Shown here in pieces: positions 24,023-31,579 of a DNA stretch of 33,323 bases; the first letter of the stretch is position 1; the number at the start of each line of letters is the position of its first letter. Source of the stretch: CAYHGV01 sp964356135 (GTDB lineage: Bacteria; Hydrothermota; Tepidihabitantia; CAYHGV01); assembly GCA_964356135.1 (NCBI GenBank), contig CAYHGV010000024.1, positions 1 to 33,323 of the forward strand, written 5' to 3'. The notes under the pieces were generated by a model that worked only from the letters and a program-made list of their open reading frames with translations, did no database searches and was not told the origin of the DNA. The position numbers and the translations under genes were made by a program.

Positions 24023-25750
24023 CTACACCTTTTCCAACTCTTCTGCCATCAACTGGTGCTGATAGAGCTTGTGGTAGAGCCCGCGCCGGGCAAGAAGTTT
24101 TTCGTGGGTACCGGATTCGACAATCTCACCTTTGTCGAGCACATAGACCGTATCGCAGACCGCCAGCACCGATAAGCGATGGGAAATAATGACGAGTGTT
24201 GCATCCTGCCGGTCGGCTAACAAATCATTAATCAGCTTCTTCTCGGTTTCGGCGTCGAGGCTTGAGGTTGCATCGTCGAAGATGATAATCCGCGGTCGGG
24301 CGATGAGTGCCCGGGCGATCGCTACCCGTTCCTTCTGCCCGCCCGAGAGTTTCAACCCTCGCTCACCGATCAGCTCTTTCGAGCCCGCGGGAAATTGTTT
24401 CAGCTCTTCCGCTAACTGGGCAACCCGTAACACCTGATTGAGCCGCTCTTCATCAACCTGCCGACCGAAGGTAATGTTATTATGAATCGTATCCGAAAAC
24501 AGCATCGGCTCCTGAGGTGCATAGCCGTAAAGACTGCGCAACCCGGACAATGTAATATCTTTGATGTTCACCCCATCGATACTGATTTCTCCCGGGGAAG
24601 GTTCGGCCAGCCGCAACAGGAGACGGATAATGGTGCTTTTGCCGGAACCGACCGTGCCGGCAATGCCGATCTTCCGACCCGGCTTTAATTCCATCTCGAT
24701 AGTGCGCAAAATTTCTTTCCCTTTCTCGTCATAGCGGAAACCGACCCCGGTTAATGCGATTGCACCCGAATCCGGCGGTCGGCGACCGCCCCCGGCATCG
24801 GCAATTTCCGGTTTATGGTTTTTAAGCTCCAAAATTCTTTCTGCTCCCGCCTGCGCCCGTTGACCGGCAACGAAAAAATTACCGATGTCGAACATCGGCG
24901 TGATCAGCATCAGAATATAGGCATTAAAGGCGACAAACTCACCGATCGTCAGCCGGCTCTTGATCACCAGGATTCCGCCGATCCAGAGGATGAGGAGAAT
25001 CCCTAATTCCGCCACCCCGCTGAACCAGACGCCGATCAGCGCTTCGGCTTTCACCACCCGGACCGCGCTCGTAATCCGCTCATTGAGCAGCGTGCGCACC
25101 CGCCGGGCAGAGCGTTCTTCCATCGTATAGGATTTGACGAGCTTAATCCCGGAAAAGGACGATTCCAAAAGGCTGTTGACCAGGGATATCTTCTCGCGCC
25201 ACTGCCGGTACCATTTGTAGATCAAGGGCCCGAGTCGCAGCCAGACCACAACCGCGATCGACACCGGCAGCACCGAAATCAAAGTCAAGAGCGGATTGAG
25301 TTTGATTAAAATAATCAATGCAAAGACGATCGTGAAAACCGCTTCCACCGGCCTGAATATTCCCGAACAGGAAAACCAGGAGAGCTCACCCAGATCCTGA
25401 TCCAGCCGCTCGATGACATCGCCCGCCGGGAAGCGGTTGGCGAAGCGGTGGCCCATCCCGAGAATCCGCCCGAAGACCCTTGAGCGGGTGAACCACATGA
25501 ACACCTCGTTGGTCCGACCGCGCGACATCGGCAACAACGCCGAGAAGACCGAACGGACAAGGCCGAACCCCAAAAGTATCGCCACATAGGTCAAAAGTTT
25601 ATCGACGGCTAAGCGATTCTGGATGCCGTCGATGATGAAGCGCAAAATATAGGGGAAGGTCAAGGTGACGGCGGTCGACACCGCAGTGAACAGAACGAGA
25701 AACAACAGGAGTAATTTCTTCTTTTTCCAGAAATCGAGTAGCAATCTCAT
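24023..25750 (-). CDS. ABC exporter half-transporter with degenerate ATP site (subunit B)
   Basis: This protein has 575 residues: an ABC type 1 transmembrane domain with six helices (about 1-310) and an ATPase domain. Walker A is G-T-V-G-S-G-K-S and the signature L-S-G-G-Q is intact. Walker B is I-I-I-F-D-D-A-T-S-S-L-D, where Asp replaces the catalytic Glu; the switch His is in I-I-S-H-R. This Asp, together with the altered signature of the partner (27932-26151), is the pattern of heterodimeric exporters such as TM287/288, with one catalytic and one degenerate site. The substrate is unknown; lipid or drug export is typical. Its ATG overlaps the stop of the repeat-made ORF by ATGA. Confidence 0.92.
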   Translation of the reverse strand: MRLLLDFWKKKKLLLLFLVLFTAVSTAVTLTFPYILRFIIDGIQNRLAVDKLLTYVAILLGFGLVRSVFSALLPMSRGRTNEVFMWFTRSRVFGRILGMGHRFANRFPAGDVIERLDQDLGELSWFSCSGIFRPVEAVFTIVFALIILIKLNPLLTLISVLPVSIAVVVWLRLGPLIYKWYRQWREKISLVNSLLESSFSGIKLVKSYTMEERSARRVRTLLNERITSAVRVVKAEALIGVWFSGVAELGILLILWIGGILVIKSRLTIGEFVAFNAYILMLITPMFDIGNFFVAGQRAQAGAERILELKNHKPEIADAGGGRRPPDSGAIALTGVGFRYDEKGKEILRTIEMELKPGRKIGIAGTVGSGKSTIIRLLLRLAEPSPGEISIDGVNIKDITLSGLRSLYGYAPQEPMLFSDTIHNNITFGRQVDEERLNQVLRVAQLAEELKQFPAGSKELIGERGLKLSGGQKERVAIARALIARPRIIIFDDATSSLDAETEKKLINDLLADRQDATLVIISHRLSVLAVCDTVYVLDKGEIVESGTHEKLLARRGLYHKLYQHQLMAEELEKV

Positions 25751-26154
25751 TGGCGAATATCGGATTGACCAGAGAGAAAATGGCTAAGGTCTCGGGCTGT
25801 TTTAGCCCGCCGATGCCCGTTTCGGTTACGGGTCATGGTGTTCGTCGTTACCCTTACCGTCAGCCGCACCACGATACGGGCTTCGTTACCGTAACCGGTA
25901 CCTAACATTACGCTGCCCTCGGCTTGAAGATAAACTCTATCATTTGATCTATAAGTAAACCCTATCATCTTCAAGCGCCCGGCGTGACGATAAGCATAGT
26001 CGATAGATTTTATTGAGAACCCTGGCATCGTCACGCGCCCGGCTTGAAGATAACCATAGCTGATCGATTTTATAGCAGGCCCCATCATCTTCAAGCGCCC
26101 GGCGTGACGATAAGCATAGTCGATAGATTTTATTGAGAGCCCTATCATCGTCAC
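25747..26154 (-). CDS. Repeat-built ORF between the two ABC exporter genes (possibly not a true protein)
   Basis: An open frame of 135 codons starts at a GTG that overlaps the stop of the upstream ABC gene (GTGA, 26151-26154). Its stop overlaps the start of the downstream ABC gene (ATGA, 25747-25750). Residues 1-80 are four 20-residue repeats (e.g. SIKSIDYAYRHAGR, AIKSISYGYLQAGR) encoded by the 60-bp hairpin array. The remainder is encoded by a palindromic dispersed repeat and is Arg/Thr rich. It matches no family known to me. The whole sequence is made of repeats, so function may reside in the RNA. Yet the frame stays open across about 400 bp with couplings at both ends, consistent with ribosomes passing from one subunit gene to the other. 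Confidence 0.4.
   Translation of the reverse strand: MTMIGLSIKSIDYAYRHAGRLKMMGPAIKSISYGYLQAGRVTMPGFSIKSIDYAYRHAGRLKMIGFTYRSNDRVYLQAEGSVMLGTGYGNEARIVVRLTVRVTTNTMTRNRNGHRRAKTARDLSHFLSGQSDIRQ
25793..25896. repeat. Palindromic dispersed repeat with GGTTACGG/CCGTAACC ends (copy 2) and adjacent hairpin
   Basis: GGTTACGG (25824-25831) and CCGTAACC (25889-25896) match the ends of the copy at 10167-10268. Next to it, CGGGCT (25793-25798) pairs with AGCCCG (25804-25809). The unit lies inside the 135-codon ORF. Confidence 0.65.
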
Positions 26155-26156
26155 GC
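25921..26156. repeat. Tandem array of four 60-bp hairpins with alternating arms
   Basis: Four head-to-tail units of exactly 60 bp each have 10-bp perfect arms at the same offsets and a 35-nt loop. Units 1 and 3 use GCTTGAAGAT/ATCTTCAAGC (25922-25931 with 25967-25976; 26042-26051 with 26087-26096). Units 2 and 4 use GCGTGACGAT/ATCGTCACGC (25982-25991 with 26027-26036; 26102-26111 with 26147-26156). The two arm types differ at two positions, each compensated in the opposite arm. Units 2 and 4 are nearly identical, while 1 and 3 are more diverged in the loop. The last arm includes the stop codon of the upstream ABC gene. Confidence 0.95.
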
Positions 26157-27932
26157 CGCCAGGTACTGCAATCGATACAGCCGATGATAATAACCGCGCT
26201 TGCGTAACAGTTCCCGATGGTTGCCTTCCTCGATAATCCTTCCTTTGTGCACGACGATAATCCGGTCGACCATCTGAATAGTTGCCAGCCGGTGAGCGAT
26301 GATGATGCCGGTTCTTCCCTTCAACAGTTCTTTTAAGCCGTCCTGAATTAACCGCTCGGTATGGGGGTCAACCGAAGAAGTCGCTTCGTCTAAGATTAAA
26401 ATCTTCGGATTCAAGACCAGCGCCCGGGCAAAGGCTAAGAGCTGACGTTCGCCCAGAGAAAGATTTATCCCTTGCTCGACGAGGTTTGTCTCGTAGCCCT
26501 GGGGAAAAGCGAGAATCCGGTCATGAATCTTCGCCCGGTTTGCCGCCGAATAGACGGCAGTTTCGGTAACGGTATCGTCAAAAAGCCGGAGATTATCCAT
26601 AACCGACCCGGGAAACAGTATCACATCCTGGGGGACAAAACCGACCTGGCGCCGCAGGTCATGGCGCGGAATAGTGGCCAGATCAGTGCCGTCAATCAGA
26701 ATTGTGCCTTCCTGGGGGGTATAGAATTTCAACAACAGGCTGACGATCGAGGTCTTGCCGCCACCGGTTTCACCCACCAGCGCCACCTTTTCCCCCCGAA
26801 CGATCCGAAGGCTGATGTCCTTCAAGACGACCTCCCGTCCTTCGTAGGCAAAATTGATGTTCGAGAATTCGATGCCTGAAGAAAGTGTGACCGGCAGTGA
26901 ACCGGCTGCCACCTCTTCTTCCGGTGTGGTATCGAACAGTCCAAAGATACGCTCGGCCGAAGCGAATGCACGCTGCATCACGTTCAGCTGGTCGGACAGT
27001 CCGCGCAGCGGCATAAACAGCCGGGTGATATAGCTTGCAAATAAAACCAGAGTTCCGATCGTAATCCAGCCGCGCAGCGCCCAGAATCCGCCGAATCCTA
27101 ACACCAGCACCAACCCCAACACCTCACCCAAATCGACTAAAAACCAGATCCGATACCAGAGTTTCATCGCCACTACTTCCTGGTCGTATTTATCTTTGTT
27201 CAGACGGTCGATCTTCTGGGCAAAGTTCGACTGCTGGTAGAATGCCTGAATGACCGGCAGCCCTTTTAAACTTTCATTGATGAAGTTATTAATCTCGGCG
27301 ACTTTTTTGCGGATCTTCCGGTAGATCGGCCGGATCCGTTTCTGAAACCAGAAAAACGCAAAGACGAACGGCGGCAGGAGAACGAGGATCATCAGGTAGA
27401 GCTTGTAGTTGACCAGTCCCATCACCACCGACATCCCCACCAACAGGACAAAATCCTGCGCCAGCACCACGGTCGAGGTCGTGAAAAGATTTTTCAGTGC
27501 CTCGGTATCGCTCTCGACCCTGGTTATCAGCCGGCCGACCGGATTTTTATCGAAGAAACCCATCGGCAAATTCAGGGTGTGCCGGTACAGACTCTCTTTG
27601 ATGTCCGCGGTCGCCCGCTCGCCGACCATCGCCAGTTGAATCCGCTGGAAATAGCCGATAAGGAAAATCGTAAGCTGAAGCACGAGATAGATAATCGCGG
27701 TCCGGGCAAGACCGTAGACGCTGCCGGTCTTAATGTCGATATCGATCGCGTGGCGAAGCAACAGCGGCCCGAACAGCGAAAGGGCGGTTGAAAAGATCAG
27801 CAGGCAGGCAGCAACCGTAATCTTCCGCCAGTAGGGTTTAAAATAGGGCAGCAGCCTGCGCACCAGCTGCTGCCCCTTTCCTTTGACTGGCGTTTCTTCG
27901 TCGCCGATAAACGATTCGTCTTCGAAAAACAT
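26151..27932 (-). CDS. ABC exporter half-transporter with catalytic ATP site (subunit A)
   Basis: This protein has 593 residues: a charged N-terminal tail (MFFEDESFIGDEE), six transmembrane helices (about 40-330) and an ATPase domain. Walker A is G-E-T-G-G-G-K-T and Walker B is I-L-I-L-D-E-A-T-S-S-V-D with the catalytic Glu; the switch His is in I-I-A-H-R. The signature is altered to L-S-L-G-E, complementing the partner's Asp Walker B, so the two chains form one good and one degenerate site. It is the first gene of the leftward unit. The ATG has no ribosome site and lies 5 nt from a strong -10 box, which points to a leaderless mRNA. The last codons (L-A-A-stop) run into the 60-bp hairpin array. 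Confidence 0.93.
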   Translation of the reverse strand: MFFEDESFIGDEETPVKGKGQQLVRRLLPYFKPYWRKITVAACLLIFSTALSLFGPLLLRHAIDIDIKTGSVYGLARTAIIYLVLQLTIFLIGYFQRIQLAMVGERATADIKESLYRHTLNLPMGFFDKNPVGRLITRVESDTEALKNLFTTSTVVLAQDFVLLVGMSVVMGLVNYKLYLMILVLLPPFVFAFFWFQKRIRPIYRKIRKKVAEINNFINESLKGLPVIQAFYQQSNFAQKIDRLNKDKYDQEVVAMKLWYRIWFLVDLGEVLGLVLVLGFGGFWALRGWITIGTLVLFASYITRLFMPLRGLSDQLNVMQRAFASAERIFGLFDTTPEEEVAAGSLPVTLSSGIEFSNINFAYEGREVVLKDISLRIVRGEKVALVGETGGGKTSIVSLLLKFYTPQEGTILIDGTDLATIPRHDLRRQVGFVPQDVILFPGSVMDNLRLFDDTVTETAVYSAANRAKIHDRILAFPQGYETNLVEQGINLSLGERQLLAFARALVLNPKILILDEATSSVDPHTERLIQDGLKELLKGRTGIIIAHRLATIQMVDRIIVVHKGRIIEEGNHRELLRKRGYYHRLYRLQYLAA

Positions 27933-28120
27933 AGTGCATTATCGCAAATTTGCGGCGATTGTCAAATGAGTAAAAAGAAGATTACACCACAAAACACACA
28001 AAGATCACAAAAAAAAGATCTACCACAGATTTCGGCACCTCCGGTGCCGACCCAGATAAAGAATTTACCACGAATTGACACGAATTAATTCAATCACTGA
28101 GGACACGGAAGACACGGAAA
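27901..28120. repeat. Duplicated segment: start codon, promoter and upstream repeats (copy 1)
   Basis: This segment is closely repeated at 30215-30436. It contains the first 11 codons of ABC subunit A, its promoter and the beginning of the upstream 'accacaaa' repeats, including the hairpin TCGGCACC (28032-28039)/GGTGCCGA (28043-28050). Only a handful of mismatches are seen over the first 140 bp; similarity then becomes patchy. Confidence 0.85.
27933..27965 (-). promoter_or_regulatory. Predicted leaderless promoter of the ABC exporter operon
   Basis: On the minus strand, TTGACA (27965-27960), a 16-bp spacer containing the palindrome CGCAAATTTGCG, GATAAT (27943-27938) and 5 nt lead to the ATG at 27932. 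The -35 box is a perfect consensus. A near-identical copy lies at 30247-30279. Confidence 0.75.
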
Positions 28121-28340
28121 AGAGAGTAAGGCATAGAGCGTAAAGAGTAGGGCTTGAACCGCAGAGGGAATAGGAAAAAGATAATTTGGCAACGAATGGA
28201 CACGAATAAGAAATTAAACCACAAAGAAAACTGAGAAACAAATTTACCACAGATGGCGCTCCGGAAGCGAGGCGTCACAGATATAATTAACCACAGAAGG
28301 CACGGAAATAATCTAACAGCTGCGACCTTCCCTTGTTCGA
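27966..28340. repeat. Block of dispersed 'accacagat / cacggaagacacggaaa' repeats
   Basis: The gap between the radical SAM gene and the ABC operon consists of short A-rich repeat words such as 'accacaaaacacac', 'tttaccacgaattgacacg', 'gaggacacggaagacacgg', 'aacgaatggacacgaat' and 'taccacagatggcgctccgg'. The TCGGCACC hairpin is embedded in it. ORFs across it are by-products of the repeats. Confidence 0.8.
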
Positions 28341-28362
28341 GCCCCCATAAGCTCCGTTTGAT

Positions 28363-29310
28363 TTATGAATGTTCCCGAACCGTATAGGTGTATCCGTCCT
28401 TAATCTGTTTTTCCGATTTCAAATGCTTGATCAAGTACTGTCCGCAGTTGCTGCCGATGTAGTTCTCCTCCACCTCGCCGATGCTCTCGATCACCTCATA
28501 CCCTGCCCGGCGCAGCTCTCCTATCACTTCGTATTCCTTATCGCTCCGGTTGGGATCGATGTAGGTTGAGAGGCTATGCTCGATCGCCTGGTAGGTCGGG
28601 TTGATCGGAGTAATCTTGATTAAAAATTTTTCCGGGTCGAACCGACGCAAGAGGACGGCGACTTCGACCGGCATGTTTTCGGCAAGGGCGAAGTTCAACA
28701 CTATCTTCCGGTCGCCCGGTTCGTAAAACTCTTCGCCGTAGCCGGAGATCTTTTCAAAGTTCCATTTCTTTGCCGGCATAAGCCAATCCCGAACCGTCTC
28801 GTCCGTGGTGTGGATCGAAAACTGGAACTGGAATTTACCCGCCCGGTATTTCTCCCTTTTGACCGCCCGCAGGGCGCGGAAAAAATCGTCGGTGCCCTCG
28901 GGCGCAACCGTCGAGATGCACGGCATCAATCCCGGCGCGCGGTAGCGGTAGGGCAGTTCTTCCAGGACGGCGATGACCTCGGGGTTAAGAGCGGGCTCGC
29001 CGATCCGGGCAAACTGGACTTTGAACTTCTCGACCGGAATCGAGCCGTCCGGAAAACGTTTTTCGATGAGAAAATCTATCTGGGAAAAAATCTCTTCTCT
29101 CGTGAGTCTCCCCTGATAGGTGCCGCCGGCATCGCACATCCGGCACCGAACCGGACAGCCGAAGAGCGTTGATACGATCAAAACCCACTTCTTCGAGCGG
29201 GGCACGGCCGGCTCGACCGCTTCCACAAATTCCACCGCTTTTTCTCCATCCATCCGGGCGAGGTAGACCGTTGCGATGTCGTCTCTGCCCGCCGAGGCAA
29301 AAACCTTCAC
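28363..29310 (-). CDS. RlmN/Cfr-like radical SAM protein lacking the usual N-terminal domain
   Basis: This protein has 315 residues. The iron-sulphur/AdoMet motif C-x3-C-x2-C is Cys52, Cys56 and Cys59 in G-C-P-V-R-C-R-M-C. G-E-P-A-L-N-P, S-I-H-T-T and I-T-P-I-N-P-T follow the order of RlmN/Cfr proteins, which methylate A2503 of 23S rRNA and some tRNAs. Cys289 in S-N-C-G-Q matches the conserved cysteine of RlmN (A-C-G-Q) that is methylated in catalysis. RlmN is usually 350-400 residues with an N-terminal accessory domain; here only about 45 residues precede the radical SAM barrel, so the RNA target may differ. The ATG overlaps the upstream flavoprotein stop (29307-29310). Confidence 0.8.
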   Translation of the reverse strand: MKVFASAGRDDIATVYLARMDGEKAVEFVEAVEPAVPRSKKWVLIVSTLFGCPVRCRMCDAGGTYQGRLTREEIFSQIDFLIEKRFPDGSIPVEKFKVQFARIGEPALNPEVIAVLEELPYRYRAPGLMPCISTVAPEGTDDFFRALRAVKREKYRAGKFQFQFSIHTTDETVRDWLMPAKKWNFEKISGYGEEFYEPGDRKIVLNFALAENMPVEVAVLLRRFDPEKFLIKITPINPTYQAIEHSLSTYIDPNRSDKEYEVIGELRRAGYEVIESIGEVEENYIGSNCGQYLIKHLKSEKQIKDGYTYTVREHS

Positions 29311-30203
29311 CGTTTATCCTTGCAGAGCTTCCGTCCGATCGCCATTGCCGCCCCGACCCCGTCGCCGACCGCGATCGCCGTCTGCCGTGCAAACCTCCCG
29401 TGAACGTCTCCGACCAGATAAAGAAACCGGCGACGCTGGAGCCGCTCGCTCTGGCCGGTAATATTTTTCGCCAAAAAATCGAGCTCGACCTTACGGCCGA
29501 TGGCAAAGACGACGAAATGGGCGCGAAGCATCACAAAACCTTTTCGGCTTCTGCATTCTATTCGGACGCTTTCTCTCGAATCGCCGGCAATGCCGGCGAT
29601 GGCGATATTCTTCATGTAAGTTATGCGCGGCGATGCCGCCACCTTTTTTAAAAGCACCGGCAGACACTTCGTTCTCTCTCCCCGGTTGATGATGAAAACT
29701 TCGTTCTTCCTACTTAGGCTCAGTCCATAATCGAATGCAGCGTCACCCGCACCGACGACGACGATTTTCCTGCCGGCAATTTTTTTGAGGGGGTGGATTT
29801 CGTAAAAAATCATTTTCCGTGCCGCAGCCGGTATCTCTAAACCGGTAATCTCCTTCGGCTTGGTTCCGGAGGCGATCACGACCAGCCGCGACCGAAGTGG
29901 CTCGCTCGATGTTTCGACTAAAAACCTTCCCCCTACAAAATCGAGCTTTTTGACTTCCTCGTTCCGCACAGTAATATTCGCTTTGCGGAGCTGCCGCTTG
30001 AAAAGGTCGACGAGAGCCACACCGGTAATACCCGATGGAAATCCCGGATAGTTTTCCACAAGGTTGGCGTTTTTCAAAAGGCCGCCGACCTCGTTCTTCT
30101 CGAAAAGGGTGAAACCGATCCCCATCCGTTTGAGCTGAATCGCGGTCGCGATACCGGCCGGGCCGGCGCCGATGATCGTCACGGTTTTCTCGTTATTGCT
30201 CAA
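29307..30203 (-). CDS. TrxB-fold NAD(P)H/FAD oxidoreductase without a CxxC motif
   Basis: This protein has 298 residues. FAD binding is shown by I-I-G-A-G-P-A-G-I-A at 10-19 and by the C-terminal G-D-V-H-G-R; NAD(P)H binding by V-V-V-G-A-G-D-A-A. Thioredoxin reductases carry C-x-x-C just before the second Rossmann motif; here that stretch (IPAAARKMIFYEIHP) has no cysteine. It is therefore more likely a ferredoxin-NADP reductase-like or related electron-transfer flavoprotein. The start is a TTG at 30203, embedded in the end of a 17-codon upstream ORF. It is translated together with the radical SAM gene (ATGA overlap) and may supply electrons to its iron-sulphur cluster. Confidence 0.85.
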   Translation of the reverse strand: MSNNEKTVTIIGAGPAGIATAIQLKRMGIGFTLFEKNEVGGLLKNANLVENYPGFPSGITGVALVDLFKRQLRKANITVRNEEVKKLDFVGGRFLVETSSEPLRSRLVVIASGTKPKEITGLEIPAAARKMIFYEIHPLKKIAGRKIVVVGAGDAAFDYGLSLSRKNEVFIINRGERTKCLPVLLKKVAASPRITYMKNIAIAGIAGDSRESVRIECRSRKGFVMLRAHFVVFAIGRKVELDFLAKNITGQSERLQRRRFLYLVGDVHGRFARQTAIAVGDGVGAAMAIGRKLCKDKR

Positions 30204-30246
30204 GCCGCCGCCTTTCGCCGATAAACGATTCGACTTCGAAAAACAT
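30193..30246 (-). CDS. 17-codon leader ORF derived from the ABC gene start
   Basis: Reading MFFEVESFIGERRRLEQ, it begins at the ATG of the duplicated promoter segment. Its first ten residues equal the ABC subunit A N terminus except one. It ends in TAA at 30193-30195, 11 nt inside the flavoprotein frame. It overlaps the TTG start, so translation of the flavoprotein probably depends on ribosomes ending or slowing on this leader. It is inferred from sequence only. Confidence 0.5.
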   Translation of the reverse strand: MFFEVESFIGERRRLEQ

Positions 30247-30436
30247 AGTGCATTATCGCAAATTTGCGACGATTGTCAAATAAGTAAAAAGAAGATTACA
30301 CCACAAAGCACACAAAGATCACAAAGAAAAAAGATCTACCACAGATTTCGGCACCTCCGGTGCCGACCCAGATAAAGAATTAACCACGAATTAACACGGA
30401 TTAATTCGACCACCGAGAACACTGAAGATACGGAAA
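30215..30436. repeat. Duplicated segment: start codon, promoter and upstream repeats (copy 2)
   Basis: This copy corresponds to 27901-28120. It includes the hairpin TCGGCACC (30348-30355)/GGTGCCGA (30359-30366). Beyond about 30436, copy 2 holds an extra 'aaccacagataaacacgg' stretch, then similarity resumes ('gacacggaaaagagagtaag', 'aaccgcagagg'). Confidence 0.85.
30247..30279 (-). promoter_or_regulatory. Duplicated leaderless promoter in front of the flavoprotein operon
   Basis: TTGACA (30279-30274), a 16-bp spacer and GATAAT (30257-30252) lie 5 nt before the leader ATG at 30246, the same arrangement as at 27933-27965. Confidence 0.7.
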
Positions 30437-30770
30437 ATTTAACCACAGATAAACACGGATAAACACAGATATTAACCACTGAAGACACGGAAAAGAGAGT
30501 AAGGCGTAGAGCGTAAAGCGTAGGGACTGAACCGCAGAGGAAATTAAGAAGTAATGAAAAATGTAAAGTGTAAAATGCAAAATTGAAACAAAAGGAGAAA
30601 GATTTACCACGAATGGACACAGATGAAAAGCAGAATTAACCACGGAAGGTACGGAAAAGAGCGTAAAGCGTAGATTGTCAATCGGTTTTACGAAAGCTCT
30701 GAGCAAGTCTCTCCCTTTGTCATTCTGAGCGAAGCTCGTTTCGAGCCGCCTGCGAAGAATCTCATCTTTT
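30437..30770. repeat. Dispersed repeats upstream of the flavoprotein operon
   Basis: Words of the 'accacagataaacacgg' and 'atgaaaaatgtaaagtg' families run to about 30660. At 30715-30765 lies a separate element of the 'tttgtcattctgagcgaag ... cgaagaatctcat' type, common in many bacterial genomes. No gene is judged real here, although minus-strand frames are open. Confidence 0.75.
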
Positions 30771-30879
30771 CTATTGAAGAGGTAAATCGGGATAGCGAGT
30801 TTGTCTAAAAACTCCATTTCGTACTTTTTTTATTTCATGATAATTTTCCTATTTTCCCGGAGCTTCCAAAAACCGTGGC

Positions 30880-30914
30880 TTGACAGAGGCGCTGGGGTGG
30901 GTTATAAAGAAAAT
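30880..30914 (+). promoter_or_regulatory. Predicted leaderless promoter of the ferredoxin-like gene
   Basis: TTGACA (30880-30885), a 17-bp spacer, TATAAA (30903-30908) and 6 nt lead to the ATG at 30915. There is no ribosome site, and the promoter decides for this start over the in-frame ATG at 30801. Confidence 0.75.
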
Positions 30915-31466
30915 ATGAGTACTCAACCTTCCTTCCATTACGTCTCGACCCTGGCAGAAGCGCAGGCAATCGTTAATCAGCACGACCGTTTCTGGGTTTC
31001 GAACTGCGGCTGCCGTGAAGGCGGACCCGGCTGCAAGCGTTCGCGCGCGGACCTCTGCCTCTTCTTTGATAAAGCCGGTATGACCGGCTCGGGCTCGAAC
31101 TTCCATGAAGTTGACCGCGAGTTCGTCAACGGTATTCTTAAGGAAGCCAAAGAAAAACACCTTGTCAGCCGGCCCTTCCGCTACGAAGACGACCGTACCC
31201 GTGACCAGGGTATCTGCTTCTGCTGCGACGACTGCTGCGAGTATTTCAAAGGCAGCGAATCTCCCTGCGATAAGGGTAAATTCATTGAAAAGACCGACCG
31301 TGCGGCGTGCACCGACTGCGGCGATTGCATTCCGGTCTGCTTCTTCAACGCCCGCAGGATGGCTGACGGCAAACTCGAAATAGTCCGCGATGACTGCGCC
31401 GGCTGCGGTTTATGCCGGGATGCCTGCCCGGTCGACTGCATCCAGATGGTCGAACGGAATCACTAA
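30915..31466 (+). CDS. 4Fe-4S dicluster ferredoxin-like protein with extra Cys motifs
   Basis: From the ATG at 30915 the protein has 183 residues. The C-terminal 60 residues hold two 4Fe-4S motifs, C-T-D-C-G-D-C-I-P-V-C and C-A-G-C-G-L-C-R-D-A-C-P. The N-terminal 120 residues have additional cysteines in N-C-G-C-R-E-G-G-P-G-C and I-C-F-C-C-D-D-C-C-E-Y-F, suggesting a further metal centre. Related proteins occur as electron-transfer partners of unknown enzymes. The gene is divergent from the flavoprotein/radical SAM operon. A redox link between these is possible but not shown. An upstream ATG (30801) would add 38 residues read from promoter DNA and is rejected. Confidence 0.87.
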   Translation: MSTQPSFHYVSTLAEAQAIVNQHDRFWVSNCGCREGGPGCKRSRADLCLFFDKAGMTGSGSNFHEVDREFVNGILKEAKEKHLVSRPFRYEDDRTRDQGICFCCDDCCEYFKGSESPCDKGKFIEKTDRAACTDCGDCIPVCFFNARRMADGKLEIVRDDCAGCGLCRDACPVDCIQMVERNH

Positions 31467-31579
31467 ACCCCGAATCTATACAGCTAATTCAACAAGAAAA
31501 ATACAGGAAGCGCTCCTCTCCCTCCAAAAACGAACCCATCCCCAGTTTAACTTTATCAAAAAAGAAAAAGGAGATTGTC

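Noticed and set aside
30401..30817. Open frame of 138 codons on the minus strand (and overlapping ones at 30336-30620 and 28065-28278)
   Set aside because: The frames run through low-complexity dispersed repeats and give Phe/Leu/Ser-rich translations that depend on the repeats. No start signals or family resemblance are seen.
30801..30914. Longer N terminus for the ferredoxin-like protein
   Set aside because: The extra codons lie on the -35/-10 promoter boxes. The ATG at 30915 has ideal leaderless spacing.
31412..31579. Longer N terminus for the HEPN-like protein overlapping the ferredoxin-like gene
   Set aside because: The ATG at 31580 has an AAAGGAGA ribosome site. The upstream part reads through another gene in a different frame and has biased composition.
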